Part shown: in pieces, positions 36,384 through 48,739 of the stretch
Layout of the letters: every line of letters starts with the position of its first letter
Numbering within the stretch: the stretch's first letter is position 1
Assembly: GCA_030248215.1 (NCBI GenBank)
Contig: JASANG010001861.1
Location: 1 to 64,000, forward strand
Reading direction: 5' to 3'
DNA length: 64,000 nucleotides
Origin: Enoplolaimus lenunculus
Taxonomy: Eukaryota; Nematoda; Enoplea; Enoplida; Thoracostomopsidae
The notes under the pieces: generated by a model
Told to the model about the DNA's origin: nothing
What the model saw: the letters and a program-made list of their open reading frames with translations, nothing else
The model's database searches: none
Position numbers and translations under genes: made by a program

Positions 36384-37740
36384 TTATTCTGTAGCCTTGT
36401 AGGTGACAGGACGTTTTCGACGGGAGTCACGGTAAAACGCGGCGAACCATTTCTCTTTAATTGCTGCTAAATCTACTTCTGCTGTCGCTAAAGACGACCA
36501 CAGCACTTTTAAGTATTTTTCTGCTGAAACCACAGTGATTGGCGGTAACTGGGAAACGTAAACTTCATCGTCGGTGTATTTATCGTACTGTTCGGTCGTT
36601 CTTGCGCTGTGCAGCAAAGAACTCGTCGCTTGTGATAATTGTTGCCTTAGATCCTCGTCCGAGAATAGGTTTTCTGGCGCCCCGCTGAATTCTTGGTGCT
36701 GTTGCAGGAGCAGTTCGCGGTGTAATTATGTCGCTGAACGATGGAGGCGACGCTGCTACAAGTTCCCACCGTAATTGCAGACGGCAATTGGGCGGAATTG
36801 GATAATCAGGTAGCGGCGGAATTTCGTAGCAGATGCGATTGCTGTTGCTTCTCCAGGGCGTAGCGAGTGCTGCGCCAATACGACTTCTTGCACAGGTTCC
36901 ACTAGTAGACGGAGCAGTATCAATTGAAGTTCCGCTAATAGACTGAGTAGGATCAATTACAGTTGCGCTGGTAGACGCTGTAAGATCAGTTCAACGCGCT
37001 GTCCGTTCTTCAGATGCAGCTGGAGTAGCATGACGCAGTTGAGGTTGCAGCTGAGGCGCGTCGTCGTCACCCCTGCGCATTTGTTCGTAACATGACACTA
37101 CAGGTGTTCTGTCTGCATCCAACGGTCGACCAGCAGCTGTCCAAGCATTGTACTGTTCCATCAACTCGCAATTGAAACGGGTAGCATCGTATTTTGTGCG
37201 GTCGAACGGATAGATTCCAACTTCCGCGAATGCTTGTTTGATATTGTGTTCCATTAGCGTCATCAGCCAGATTTCGGCTAACTCATCAGCTAATGAGCTT
37301 TTGTTCACGGTCCGCTCGCCATTTGAGTATGTAGTAATTTCATGCATTTTTTGTCCCACCGGCTCTTGACGGGCCAAAAAATGCCGAAATCCAGTGGCTG
37401 TAATGTATCGGTGGTGTGTGGTGGCAGTCGTAGTAGTGCAATGTTGTCGTGTCTAGCAGCCTGAATAATTTCAGCTGAAATATGGGTAGTGTGATTGTCG
37501 AAAATTAACAAAGACGGAGTGTCTGTGTCATATTTGGTCTTCGTCCATGGGAGGGTATCTTCGGCAAAATAGTCATTAAATATGTCCGTAGTAATCCAGC
37601 CTTTTTAGAAAACGGCGTAAACAACGTCTTCAGCGTGTTTAGCCGTACCTTTCCAGCCCTGAAGCATTCTTGCCCCCTCGTGGATTATTAGGGGCGACAA
37701 ACTGGTGCCGTTAGCGCAAACTGTCGCTGATACAGTAGTG
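36384..37740 (-). pseudogene. pogo-like DDE transposase fossil
   Basis: The minus strand encodes the DDE_1 core of pogo/Tigger/jerky-type transposases: TVCANGTSLSPLIIHEGARM, KGWITTDIFNDYFAED, then LLIFDNHTTHISAEII with the second catalytic Asp, and LRLPPHTTDTLQPLDFGIFW, GIYPFDRTKYD and a C-terminal tail to 36,384. One in-frame stop lies before KGWITTD (near 37,600), and there is a phase change near 37,375-37,320. The DNA-binding N-terminal domains and the first catalytic Asp are absent, so it is truncated as well as broken. No terminal repeats were found. Confidence 0.85.
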
Positions 37741-38841
37741 TGAAAAAATGCGAGGATTCAACAAGCACTACATTTTACTGAAAGAAGGCAAAGGAATTGA
37801 ATTTTTGTACGAATTATATACGATGAAACCATAGAATATGGTTAAAGTAATTGGCCTCTGTAGAAACATACTCAGATATAAACAGATTTTTATCCAAAAT
37901 TCATTCCAATTATTTACCCAGTTGCGTTAATACCGTATATATTTAATTATATCTAGCTTTTAATTTAGGTACGTACAAAGTAACAGGCTGTTGCAACTTC
38001 GATTCCGACTGCCGTTAACAAATTTCAAAGTAAATTTGAACTCTTTGGGTGAAAAACATGAGGTTACTTCTAATGTATCATAAGTCATTAATTAGAAACG
38101 GATTTGATGTCGCCTTGAATCTAGCCAATTCAACTGTTGCTGGTTTTTGTAGCGACAGAGCATGCCTCTTCAGAAATCTTTTCAACCAGAACTGCTTAGG
38201 TAATTGAGCTGTATTGTTCCATGATCCACTGCTGTACGAATCGTGGAATTTCAGTCTGTCGGCACGGAAACCCTAGAAAGGAAGAAGTTATTGCACAAAT
38301 GTTTGAGGTTTGCGTGGTGACCGCACTCCCGCATGAATACCGAGCTCTTTTCGCAGGGATGTATTCGACACACCAGCTGCTTTTTGAATCGGACGGTATG
38401 ACGACTTAGCTTCTTTCATTTCAACAGCGCAGACAAAAAATACACATAGTTTGAGTGTATTTTTTTGTCTCGCATACTAAACTTTTCGGAAAGTTGCGAG
38501 ACAAAAATAGAATCACTTGTATCTACGTATAGTAAATAGAAACCATGTAATGTAGCTCGCTCTGTGTTTAATACATGTACACAGTGGTATAGCGGCATAG
38601 TCAACTGCTAAATAATGGTGAGCTTAGGGATATCACTAGTTTCTTAATAAAGTACCCGAATTTCAGTATCAAACTCGGAAGTGCAAGAATTGCTAACGGA
38701 TGAAGGGAACTCATCCGCTCTATTAATTATGACACTACTGTGAAGGATAAAAAAATATTTCGCCCCTGTTGTACTAACTCCAGGTATGCAACGGGGGCGT
38801 GATGTTTTTGTGTAATGGAAGCTGTATTTTTGTCACACTGA
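37741..38841. other. No gene seen
   Basis: AT-rich, with scattered short frames on both strands that have no family signal. Confidence 0.5.
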
Positions 38842-39259
38842 CTATATGCGAGACGTAGCATGTGCATGTGTATAGTGTGTGTAATGTAAAACACATATAT
38901 ACACATGCACATACAGTACTCGACCGCGTGGTGTAATGGGTAGCGTGCTTCACTCGCGAGCGAGAGGTCCGAGGTTCGATTACCGGCGTGACAATAGCTT
39001 TCGGAGAAAGGGGTAGTCCCGACCGTGCAGTTCTGACATGGAGGTCCCACCTAGACGGGCACTGTAAATTGCAGGCCCATGGATTTGGACAACTTTGGAT
39101 TCGTAGTCCGGGGCGACCGCCCAAAGAAGAGGGAATGTGGGTACATATACGCGACGTAGCTTGTGTATGTGCAGTGTGTAATGTTACGACACATACATAC
39201 TCGTGCACATATAGTACCAGAGTAAATTATGATATCGGCCGCGTGGTGTAATAGATAGT
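38842..39259 (+). repeat. tRNA-derived SINE in a ~310-bp tandem; second unit cut by an LTR
   Basis: Unit one (38,842-39,145) has a (GT)n-like leader and a tRNA-like head from 38,922 (GCGTGGTGTAATGGGTAGCG as box A; GAGGTTCGATTACC as box B). A tail follows with TTTCGGAGAAAGGGG and CCGTGCAGTTCTGACA. Unit two starts near 39,150 with the same leader and the head GGCCGCGTGGTGTAATAGAT, and stops at 39,259 where the BEL LTR begins. Confidence 0.8.
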
Positions 39260-39485
39260 TGTCATGACATTGATGACCTCACTGTCACGATTAATTGTGA
39301 TGTGATGGCGAGTGGGTGAATTTGCATACGGGATAGCTAGGGACGAGTATCGCCAACGAAAAAACCGGTTGATGTAGGAGAGAAATTGAGGCGAAAACCG
39401 TTGGTTGTTATGAGGGAATATTGTGTACGGAAAAGGAGGATTTGGTAGTGCGAAATTTTATTTTTGGTTATGTTAGTTACTTAAA
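39260..39485 (+). repeat. 5' LTR of the BEL/Pao element
   Basis: 226 bp starting TGTCATGACATTGATGACC, nearly identical in length and sequence to 46,439-46,664. It interrupts a SINE head on its left. Confidence 0.92.
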
Positions 39486-42400
39486 TGGTCCTTCGGCCAA
39501 TTCTCAACTGGTAAGTATAACATTATTTTGTAACGATTTATAAATGTTATAAAATATTGGCTGTTTTCCAGTCAATTTATGTGCGTAATTTTCAGTATAG
39601 GAAATCTGAAACAAATTTTCTATAAATATACAGTCGCACTGGGACATTAAGTAAGGCAGATCAGTTTCTGTGAAGTGGTGTTGTGCATACGCAAAATTGA
39701 CCCGTTTTTGGTCAAAGGTGGGGTTTTGCATTGCGATTGTTGCTGCTTTTGTGCAACTATTATTTGTCACTGATTCACTTCTATACAGTGATTTGTGGAC
39801 CGCCGGTCAAATACTATTCTCTCTACGTTGTTGCTTGGTGAGTCAGTCTGCGACTTTATAAATTTTCACCTGGGCTGTAGTTTTTGATTAGGGTGAGCGT
39901 TATGTCTGCAAAACAAAAAAGACAAGGAACACGAATGTGTGTTTCTGCTGAAATTAAGAAAATAACGTCTATGTTAGTTGGTCAGCAGCCAATCCAAGTG
40001 AATGTGTTAGAAGTTTCGGTTGAGAAATTGAATAGATATATTGAAAAATTGATGTCCGCTGATGAGGATGTGTTGAATGAGTTGAAAGAGGACAAAGAAA
40101 TTGTGGCAGAAATTTCTGAAACCGCTCAATACAACGATTCTGTTTACGATACAGTCTCGAGGGCGGTTGTTGCGATAAATCAGCACAAAGTGAGCAAAGC
40201 GTTAGCGTCGCAGTCACAAAACACGACGCAGTCAGCAGAGTCGCTAGGGCCTACCGAGACTAAAACTTATCATCTGCGTCTGCCTAAGTAAGAACTACCA
40301 CAGTTTTCGGGTGATCCATTGGAATGGCAATGTTTTTGGGATGCGTTCGATAGTGCTGTGAACAAGAATAAGTCCTTAACTGAGATAGATAAGTTTAACT
40401 ATTTGAAGTCCCAGCTCAACGGCGATGCTCTTAAAGCTATAGACGGCTATAGATTAACGGCAGCAAATTATATTGCCGTTGTTGACACACTGAAAGAGCG
40501 TTTCGGTGATCAACAAATGGCTGTTTTTGCCCATTTCGAGGCAATGCTTGCATTGCCGCGTGCTACGCACGAGACAAACAGCTTGCAAAGTGTTCTGGAC
40601 GCCTGCGAACGACACATCAGAAGTCTAGTTGCACTTGGTCTCACCGAGTCGACCTTCGGTCAAGTTTTTACACCGATAATGTTGTCAAAACTTCCTAAGT
40701 ATGTAAAAATAGAGCTTCATCGGAAAAATGGATCCTAGAAATGATCATTGCAACATTTGAGGGAATGGCTCAAAGACAAAATAAGAGCCAGAGATATGAG
40801 TGAGAGGGCGTTTGGTAACTTGTCGGTTAATCAAGAAGAGTCGAGCAAAAAACAGGTGAAAAATCGGCCGCGTAAAATGTCAACGTCAACTTCTTCGCTA
40901 GTCTCTAGTGCAGTCGAACGACAAACAAAGTGCGCATACTGCGGAGAGGAACATTACCCGGATCAGTGTCAGAAGTACCCGACAGTTTACAGCCGTCGCG
41001 CACAAATTCCAAACAACTGTTTCTGTTGTTTGGCAAAGGGTCACCAAGCAAAACAGTGCAAGCGTCAGTTGCCGTGCGTGCACTGCAAAAAAAGGGTCAT
41101 CACCGGAGTTTGTGTTATGGAAAGTTTGGCTTTAAATCTAAGGAGTCTGAGAAACTGAAGTCTGACGCAACTTTAGATTCAACGGTGCCCAGCACTGTTG
41201 CAGTTCCGAACTCAAACACTAGAAAAATTATGCAAACTGCTTTAGTGACATTGACGCGCGGGGAAAATCAGGTCACTGCGCGCCTGCTGTTTGACACGGC
41301 AGCATCAAGGACTTTCATCACTAGAAAGATGTGTGAAAAGCTGCACCTTCCTGTTGTGGGCGAAGATTTCGTTTCTGTTGCCGGTTTCCAGTCAAACAGA
41401 CGGAAGACGTCTAAGTTCAAATTAGTGGAACTTGATGTTCGGTGTGTCGATGGGTCCTCTGAGCAAATCACGGCAAGTGTTGTTCCAACAATAACATGTT
41501 CTATCCAAAAGTTGCCATTTCCTGAGTGCTGCATTCCGGTGGTTCGGCAGTTAGTGCTAGCTGAACCCTTGGTCGAACAACCAGAATTTGTGGACGTCGA
41601 TCTCCTCATTGGGCACGACTACTACTACCGGGTTGTGAACCAGGAAAGAATCGAATGCCCAAATGGTCCACTCTTTTTATCTTCTCGTCTGGGATATATT
41701 GCGTCTGGAAGTGTTGCTACCGAGACAACAGGTCCCGAAACTATCGCAGTTATGCTACTGAACTCTAGTTCGTGTACGATTGATACGACAGTGGAAAAGT
41801 TTCCGTTAGAAAGGTTTTGGTCGTTGGAGGATATAGGGTTGAAAGAGACTCCAAACCAACTTTGCGGTGATGACGAGGTTTTGCAGGCCCATAGTTCTAC
41901 TCTTAAACGTTTGAAAGATGGAAGATATGAGTCACGATGGCCATGGAAAGATCCTGGGGCGGACTTGCCCGACAATTTCCCACTCGCGTACGGCAGACTC
42001 GTTTCGCTATTGAAGCGTTTGTAGGGAAGCCCAGAAATAGCCAAGACGTATGCCCAAACGCTGAGCGAACTAGAAAATGGAGTCATTGAGGTTGCACCAT
42101 CGACCCCTACGGGAGATAAAGTATACTATATGCCGCATCATTGTGATCTAACGCCGTCAAAGGCTACCACAAAGGTCCGTATTGTTTTCGACGCTTCACC
42201 AAAGAGTGGTTCGGACGTACCAATTCTTAATGACTGCTTGCATCGAGGCCCTGTCCTACTTGACGATTTGTGCGGGTTATTGCTGCGATTTCGACTTTTT
42301 CGAATTGCTTTCGTTAGCGACATCGAAAAAGCCTTTCTTCAAATTGGCCTTCAAGACGATGAGCGAGATGTCACTCGTTTCCTTTGGGTCAGGGATTCAC

Positions 42401-45400
42401 AGTTGCCTCCTACTGGCGACAATTTGATGACTTTAAGGTTTACCCGCGTTCCGTTCGGAACAATCTCAAGTCCGTTTGTGCTGGAAAATATCATGCGTCA
42501 ACATCTCCTAACCGTCAATAGCGAGGTTGCTCGAAAATTTTTGAAAGGCCACTATGTCGACAATGTCATCACGGGAGAAGATTCTGCCGAATGAGCAATC
42601 GAACATTATAAAGAAGCCAAAGCTATCTTACATTCAGCAAAGATGAACCTGCGTGAATGGTATTCCAGCTCAAATAAAGTCAGAGATGCGTTTGCTGAGA
42701 AGGATATTGGTGTCGATAGAAAACCTAAAGTGTTAGGACTACGATGGGACGACGAAACCGATTGTTTTTTGTGAATCCAGCAAGGGTGCTGGCTGCTCCT
42801 GACCAACAAAGCGGGGAATTTTAAAAAATATTGCTCATGTTTTTGACCCGTTAGGTCTCTTCACGCCTGTAACTATTACAGGAAAGATATTAGTTCAAGA
42901 GCTGTGGAAACAAGGGTTTGGTTGGATGATGCTCTTTCTCTTGATATTTGTGAAAAGTGGAGGAAGCATGCCGCGAACTTGAGGTTACTGTAGACGTGTC
43001 AGATCCAACGTTTCGTTGGATCTACTTGCCGCGCTGATGTTCAACTTCATGCCTTCTGCGATGCATCGTCCAAGGTGTGCGCTGCTCAAGTATATATGCG
43101 TTTAATTGACGGAGACCAAGTTTTTTGCAACTTATTGATGTCGAAGACTCGTCTTGCTCCAATTAAATCCGTACAGACAATTCCTCGCTTGGAGTTGATA
43201 TCGGTAGTGATCGGTGTCCGGTTACTATGTTTCGTTACTGAACAAATAGAAATGCCGATTAAAAAGAAATATGTTTGACGGACTCGCAGTGCACTCTGCA
43301 CTGGATACTTAGGGACAACGTATCGGCACGATTTGTAGAGAATCGCGCGAAGGAAATAAGAAAACATCCAGAGATTAATTTTCGGTATGTTCCTACCGAA
43401 TGCAATCCTGCCGACTTGCCAACTCGAGGATGCGACATTTCCAGTCTTATGAAGTCAAACCTATGGTGGAATGGGCCTTTGTGGTTGAACGACGTCGCTG
43501 CATCTTGGCCTTCATTCTGTTTAGAGAAACCAAGTATAAACCAAGAAGTCACTGTCGTAGTTGACGAAAGTAGAAGCGCAATAATTCCGATTATTGAGGA
43601 CACTAGGTTCTCGTCTTTAACACGGTTGCTGCGATGTACTGCATACGTGCTTCGATTTTGTGCCAATCTCCGGAACCCGGACCGCCGTCTTGGGGGTCTA
43701 CTAAGAGCCAAAGAGTTGGAAAACGCGAAAACATTTTGGCATCGGGAAATCCAGCGGAAGTACTTTTGGCAACTGACGGAATTTTCAGGAGCGGTGTGGC
43801 CAAGTGGAATTGGACGACAATTGCGTTTGTTTAAGGACGAAAGTAAAATATTGCGCTGTTCGGGCAGGATTGTGGAAGCTGGGTTACCTTACTCTGCGAC
43901 ATATCCAATATTGCTTCCTAAAACATGTCATTTCACTGATTTAGTTATCAGACATAGCCATGTCCTGCAGCTGCATGCGGGTGTTAGCCAAACACTGGCA
44001 CAAGTGCGTCAAGAGTATTGGGTGATTTGTGGCAGAAGTTCTGTTCGGCGTGTTATTCGTCAGTGTCCGGTTTGTGTTAGAGCGGAGGGTGGTCCGTATC
44101 GTGTTCCACCAGTTCCCGTGCTTCCTAAATCCAGGGTGGTGGATGAAGCAGCGTTCACCAATAGCGGCGTTGATTATTTAGGTCCACTCTTAGTTCGCAA
44201 CAGGGACCAGTCACCAAGGAAAGTATGGATTGTTCTTTTTACGTGTATGGTTGTACGTGCGGTGTATGCTGATGTTGTTTATGATCTGTCTGCGGAACAA
44301 TTTTTGCTGTGTTTACGCCGTTTCTGTGCAAACTGTGGGGTTCCGAAACTTATTGTGTCTGACAATGCTAAGCACTTTCACTTGGCTGATAAAGTACTTA
44401 AACGTTTTGCTTCAGTAGTGCAATCCGATACTGTTCAAAATTTTTGTGCTAACCGAGGGATTAAGTGGGATTTTATAGCGGAATATGCTCCCTGGATGGG
44501 GGGATTCTACGAGAGACCGATTGGAGTTGTAAAACGATGTTTGAAAAAAATTTTACATGGTATATTAGCTACTCCAGTGGAGTTGTCAACTGTTGTGGCC
44601 GAGATAACTGCGACCATAAATTCTCGACCACTGGTATACGTGGAAAACGAGGTGGGTACCCTCCCCTTGACTCCGTCACATTTTCTGAGGGTGGGTCAAA
44701 GTTGTCACATCTGGACCTCCATGCCTCCCCTGGTGATTCTTTTTTGCGAAACGCAACCGCAAATGAGTTGGTTGCAAAGTATAAAAGGCTTCAGGCCATA
44801 TCAAACCATTTTTGGAATCATTGGCGCAACCAATATTTGTTAAGCTTACGCGAGCGCCATCCCACCCACTATCACCGTAACTGTAGTATTGTAGCACCTA
44901 AAGTGGGTTCTATTGTATTGATTAAAGATAATTTACCTCGTTCCCAGTGGAAACTGGGAAAAATTAGTAGCATGAACACTAGTCGTGATGGACACATCCG
45001 CTCTGTATATTTGCGTTTATCCTCCGGGAAAACTGTGTGTCGACCGTTAAAATTATTATTTCCACTAGAAATAGTTACTGGTGAGAAGGTGTCGTCGGTT
45101 GGCCAGCACGAATCCGACTCCCGTTCTGTGGTAGCCGAAACCTTCAACGATGCTGACTCGGTCGAGTTGTAGTTTAGGTGTCCTAAGCTACATAAGGTGG
45201 AGCTCGTATGGGCAACGTCACTACAGTCAACAGTTTTCATTTAGATAGTCATTATGGTACATCAAATTTTCGTTGGTAAGAATCACTATCTCGCTCGGCA
45301 CAAACTTCAACAGTCAATTTGTATGGGAAGCTACTCATCCACGTCCATCGAACAACAGAGATGGTTTATCACGTTTTACGTCAGTGCGGTGAGTTCGATT

Positions 45401-45819
45401 TGTCAAAGGAGTTCCTAAACTGTAGGGCAGTTCGTAATGATCCATCAATTTGTGCTACGTGGGTCGAACAGCGTGGGATCTACCCCAAGGCTGCAATGCT
45501 GATCTGCGCAGAAACAATATATCGCGAAGTTCTACTTGCTCAATTGTACCAATCTAACAGTAAAATTAGGGAGGCCTTCGAATACTATGCCAAATTTGAA
45601 GAGGACATAGAATTTGTGGTGTGTGGGGCAAGCCATGAACTAGTATGGTCGTGTGGGTTACGAGAGAATGCAGCTCGCGAGGGCAGAGGTCATCGGGTAG
45701 GGTTGAATTGCTATGGAACGATCCTTAAGTCGGTAACAGTACATGCACGGTGACGACAACTGCGGCCCTAAATGGGGGTAACTTCCCTCATTCAGGAGAT
45801 TCAACCCGAATTTATGGCA

Positions 45820-46498
45820 CAGTATCCGCAAGAAAAAAACAGTTCTTCTGCTCTCTGATTCTATATGCTCCAAAGTTAAGCACGTGGATGGCGGCGACCT
45901 CGTTCGAATTTCTGGCGGAGTGTTTTCGGACTTAATTGATGCCGCACGTACGCTTCGTATCGGAGCATACGCCATCATGATCATTAACTGCGGAGTCAAT
46001 GTTGACCAACGATCGAATCTTATACGAGAGGTGGAGTTCCAAATGCTGTTGGAGTTTTTAAAATCTATCATATCTTGTTCGTCGCCGCCGATTGTGCTAT
46101 TCAGCGGGACCCGTCCATTACCAGGAGCCAAAGGGGTCTGCTCATTTAATCAAATGATGGAGTCTCGCTTGCGACATTTGCCTACAGTCAGGTTTATCAA
46201 TTGGTCGGATAATGGAGGCTTTCCTTTCGTAGTCAATGGCAAATTCGAAGAAAAATACTTGGTGATGCAGGAAGCGGACGGATTTCATCTGGGGCCTTTG
46301 GGGTTTCGAAAACTGTGGGAAAGATGGTGTGCACAGGTGCCACAGTTGCGCGGTCTTGGCATTAAACTCACAACTCAGCGTTACGTAGAAGATATAAGGC
46401 CACCGCGAGCCAACGCCCAGACTCAGGGTTGGTGGGTGTGTCATGACATTGATGACCTCACTGTCACGATTAATTGTGATGCGATGGCGAGTGGGTGA
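45820..46498 (+). CDS. SGNH-hydrolase-like extra frame of the BEL/Pao element
   Basis: An open frame downstream of the integrase, ending inside the 3' LTR. It shows a block-I-like segment (VLLLSDSI, with the Asp-Ser) near its start. Near its end is a block-V-like segment (DGFHLGPLGFRKLW, with Asp-x-x-His). These are the hallmarks of SGNH/GDSL esterase folds. Typical BEL/Pao elements carry only gag-pol, with an envelope gene in some lineages, whereas esterase domains are known from ORF1 of CR1/L2-type LINEs. A separate open frame of unknown type lies just before it (45,319-45,753). Assignment rests on motif reading only, and it is part of a fossil element. Confidence 0.6.
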
Positions 46499-46664
46499 AT
46501 TTGCATACGAAATAGCTATGGATGGGTATCGCCAACGAAAAAACCGGTTGAGGTATGATAGAAATTGAGGCGAAAAACGTTGGTTGTTATGAGGGAATAT
46601 TGTGTACGGAAAAGGAGGATTTGGTAGTGCGAAATTTTATTTTGGGTTATGTTATTTTCTTAAA
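46439..46664 (+). repeat. 3' LTR of the BEL/Pao element
   Basis: 226 bp, differing from the 5' LTR at about 11 positions by hand count. It abuts an LRP5/6-like coding fragment with no gap. Confidence 0.92.
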
Positions 46665-47326
46665 ATTCACCGATCATTGAACGTGGCACAGCTGATGGCA
46701 CTGAACGAAACCGAATAGTGAACTCTGGTCTTTTTCATCCTCAAAGCATATCATTAGACATTGCGCCGAACGTGCTGTATTGGATGGAAATAGGATTGAA
46801 CGGCGATAATCGCGGGATTAAATCGTTGGCACTCGATGACCCTAATGGTCGACCAACAACCGTTGTGCAAAATATTGGGATTTCGCACACCTTGGCAGTG
46901 TATGGGAATTATTTGTATTGGAGCGAAATTGAAGTGGCAATTACAAGCTGTACAAAGTTTAACTGTGAAACACAAAATATGCATCGTACAATTTGGGATG
47001 TTCGTGCGAAGCTTGAAAGTATCAAAGTGTTTGCAAAACAACGAAAGCTTACTGATACAGTTGGCGAGACAAGGCCAAATCCATGTGGTACGAACAACGG
47101 TGGATGTAGTCATTTATGTTTAGTTTCGCCTAATGCGCCGTATTATCGTTGCGTTTGCCCAACTGGAATATCTCTCAACGCTGATACTCATAATTGCAGT
47201 CAACACGCAAGCAAACTTATAGTGTTTGCGAAACGCAGTGCTGACAGAAGATTGCCTTGGCTTCTTTATAATGTTCGATTGCTCGTTTACACCAGAAAGT
47301 CAACTGCTATGAAGAGGTCAATTTAA
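46665..47326 (+). pseudogene. LRP5/6-like fragment (beta-propeller blades plus EGF)
   Basis: Open frame with LDL-receptor class B features: PIIERGTADGTERNRIVNSG, HPQSISLD, VLYWME and GNYLYWSE. Then comes an EGF-like module (NPCGTNNGGCSHLCLVSP, RCVCPTGI) and KLIVFAKRS, which resembles the LLLARR start of the next propeller in LRP5/6. Past that (about 47,240) the similarity fades and the frame stops at 47,324. It begins abruptly at the LTR edge in mid-blade (NSP, then IIERG), with a stop just upstream and no acceptor AG. No matching upstream blade exists left of the 5' LTR. So it is a displaced or truncated piece of an LRP gene, probably non-functional. The frame itself is still open over about 200 codons. 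Confidence 0.75.
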
Positions 47327-47399
47327 AGGTATTTAGAGACAACAAACCTCTAACAAATACCTCGTTTTCAAATTTAAACAAATGATAATTTAGGTAGGC

Positions 47400-47945
47400 G
47401 GCTACATCATAAGTTACGAGAAAACTTCAACCAAACGCCAAAATCAATTCTATGCAAACCGTCACGGAACAAGTTGGTTTTACTAGCGGTTACAACTGGC
47501 ATGTCATTTATTCGATCCGGAAGAGCGTTCCATACAACCACAATGCGATTCGCAAAGCTAAATTTTCTTGCGTTCCTTCTACTATTCTGCACAAATAGCT
47601 TTAACGGATGGCCGCGAGTGCGACTGTCAGGCGCATAGCGGAAAAAGTCATCAAAAGAAAGGTCTACTTCACCATGAACAATCTTGTAGCACATTACAAG
47701 TTCAGCTACTAAGCGCCTAAGCTCCAACGATGGCAAACCGAGACGACGAAGACGCTGAGCATAACAGGTATTAACAAGACCAAATCTAAAGTACAATCGC
47801 CTGGTGAAAAATCGCTGAACCGATTCAAGCCTATCAATATTACCAACAAGATGCGGAGACCATACCGGCGAGCTTTATTCTACAATTGGAACAACATAAG
47901 TTTTATATGCTGCCACTAATATATCTATATTACATAGAGGAAAAC
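47400..47945 (-). pseudogene. 5'-truncated LINE, 3' end of ORF2 (CR1/L2-like)
   Basis: Minus-strand C-terminal part of a LINE reverse transcriptase: YKTYVVPIVE, SSPVWSPHLVGNIDRLES, QRFFTRRLYFRFG, RLRRLGLPSLELRRLVAELV, CYKIVHGEVDL and VVWNALPDRI. A stop lies between PIVE and SSPVW (near 47,880) where the family usually has Tyr or Phe. It is truncated at about 47,945, right beside the SINE body. No poly(A) tail is evident at the low-coordinate end. Confidence 0.82.
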
Positions 47946-47947
47946 AA

Positions 47948-48052
47948 CGAAATTGATAGCGCGCTTGACTCGCGAGCAGCAGGTCCGAGGTTCGATTCGC
48001 GGCGTGGCCTATCTTTCGGAGAAAGGGGTCGTCACACCGTGCAGTTCTGACA
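47948..48052 (+). repeat. SINE body lacking its first ~16 bp
   Basis: Starts GATAGCGCGCTTGACTCGCG, then GAGGTTCGATTCGCGGCGTG (box B), TTTCGGAGAAAGGGG and CCGTGCAGTTCTGACA. Same family as 38,922. The missing head is exactly the piece present at 39,235-39,259. Confidence 0.8.
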
Positions 48053-48404
48053 ATCAATATAATCCTACACTCACAGCAACCAAGTAATGTTTAATTAGCG
48101 TACTCAGGGTTAGTTCTTACACAATACATGCACTTAACATCTGGTTCCGTGTCCACATAAACATCGAAGTTTGAGGAGCAAGTCATGCACCAAATTTCAG
48201 ACCTGTTCAAGCGCGCTTAACTTCGCGTTGTAGCATTGCAGTAATTTAGTAATTTAGTACACTAGCTACCTAATTCAGGTTATTATTCCTTTTACAATAA
48301 TGGACGAGCAATACACACACTGTGAGCAGTGTTTAACATTTATAACATACATGCGCCGTGCAAAAATCTCCACAAGACGTGAGAGCCTACTCGGGCCCGA
48401 GCGT

Positions 48405-48480
48405 CAAGCTCCTATAGCTCAGTGGTCATCGTAAACGCCTCCCATTCGTGAGATTGGGGATCGAATCTCACCTTGAAATT
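48405..48480 (+). repeat. tRNA-like sequence (SINE head or tRNA relic)
   Basis: CTCCTATAGCTCAGTGGTCA (box A) and GGGGATCGAATCTCACC (box B) at tRNA spacing. The stems do not pair well enough for a working tRNA. Confidence 0.55.
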
Positions 48481-48739
48481 ACATCTCATATGAAATTGAA
48501 AATATTCATGTGAGAAAGGGTTTAAGGTTTCTTGTAAAAGAATAATCAAAAAGTTTGAAATTGTAAAAAGAAACGCTAGTTAATTATAGTTTGAATTTCT
48601 CAACCGTAGCACATGAAATCGGCGTATGTCATTCTGATGGCAGATCCGATATCTCAAAATTTATGAAAGAAACTAAGTACACTGAATAGTTCCGGATGCG
48701 AGCTCGGATTTTGCTGTACGGTTATATATCGGACAGCAG

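Larger units (their letters stand above)
39260..46664 (+). mobile_element. BEL/Pao LTR retroelement, broken
   Basis: Fossil of about 7.4 kb. In order: 5' LTR; gag-type region (about 39,900-41,100) with a DUF1759-like core and Cys/His knuckles; a retropepsin-like segment with the DTAAS motif (about 41,290); reverse transcriptase (about 42,130-42,600); RNase H (about 43,030-43,450); integrase (about 43,950-44,560); an extra SGNH-hydrolase-like frame; and the 3' LTR. A TGG directly after the 5' LTR fits a primer-binding site. The element is broken in roughly ten places. The LTRs differ by about 5%, so the insertion is moderately old. The expected 5-bp target duplication is absent (ATAGT left, ATTCA right), which suggests rearrangement. 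Confidence 0.93.

Noticed and set aside
48405-48480. Functional tRNA gene
   Set aside because: Boxes A and B are present, but the acceptor and anticodon stems do not pair properly.
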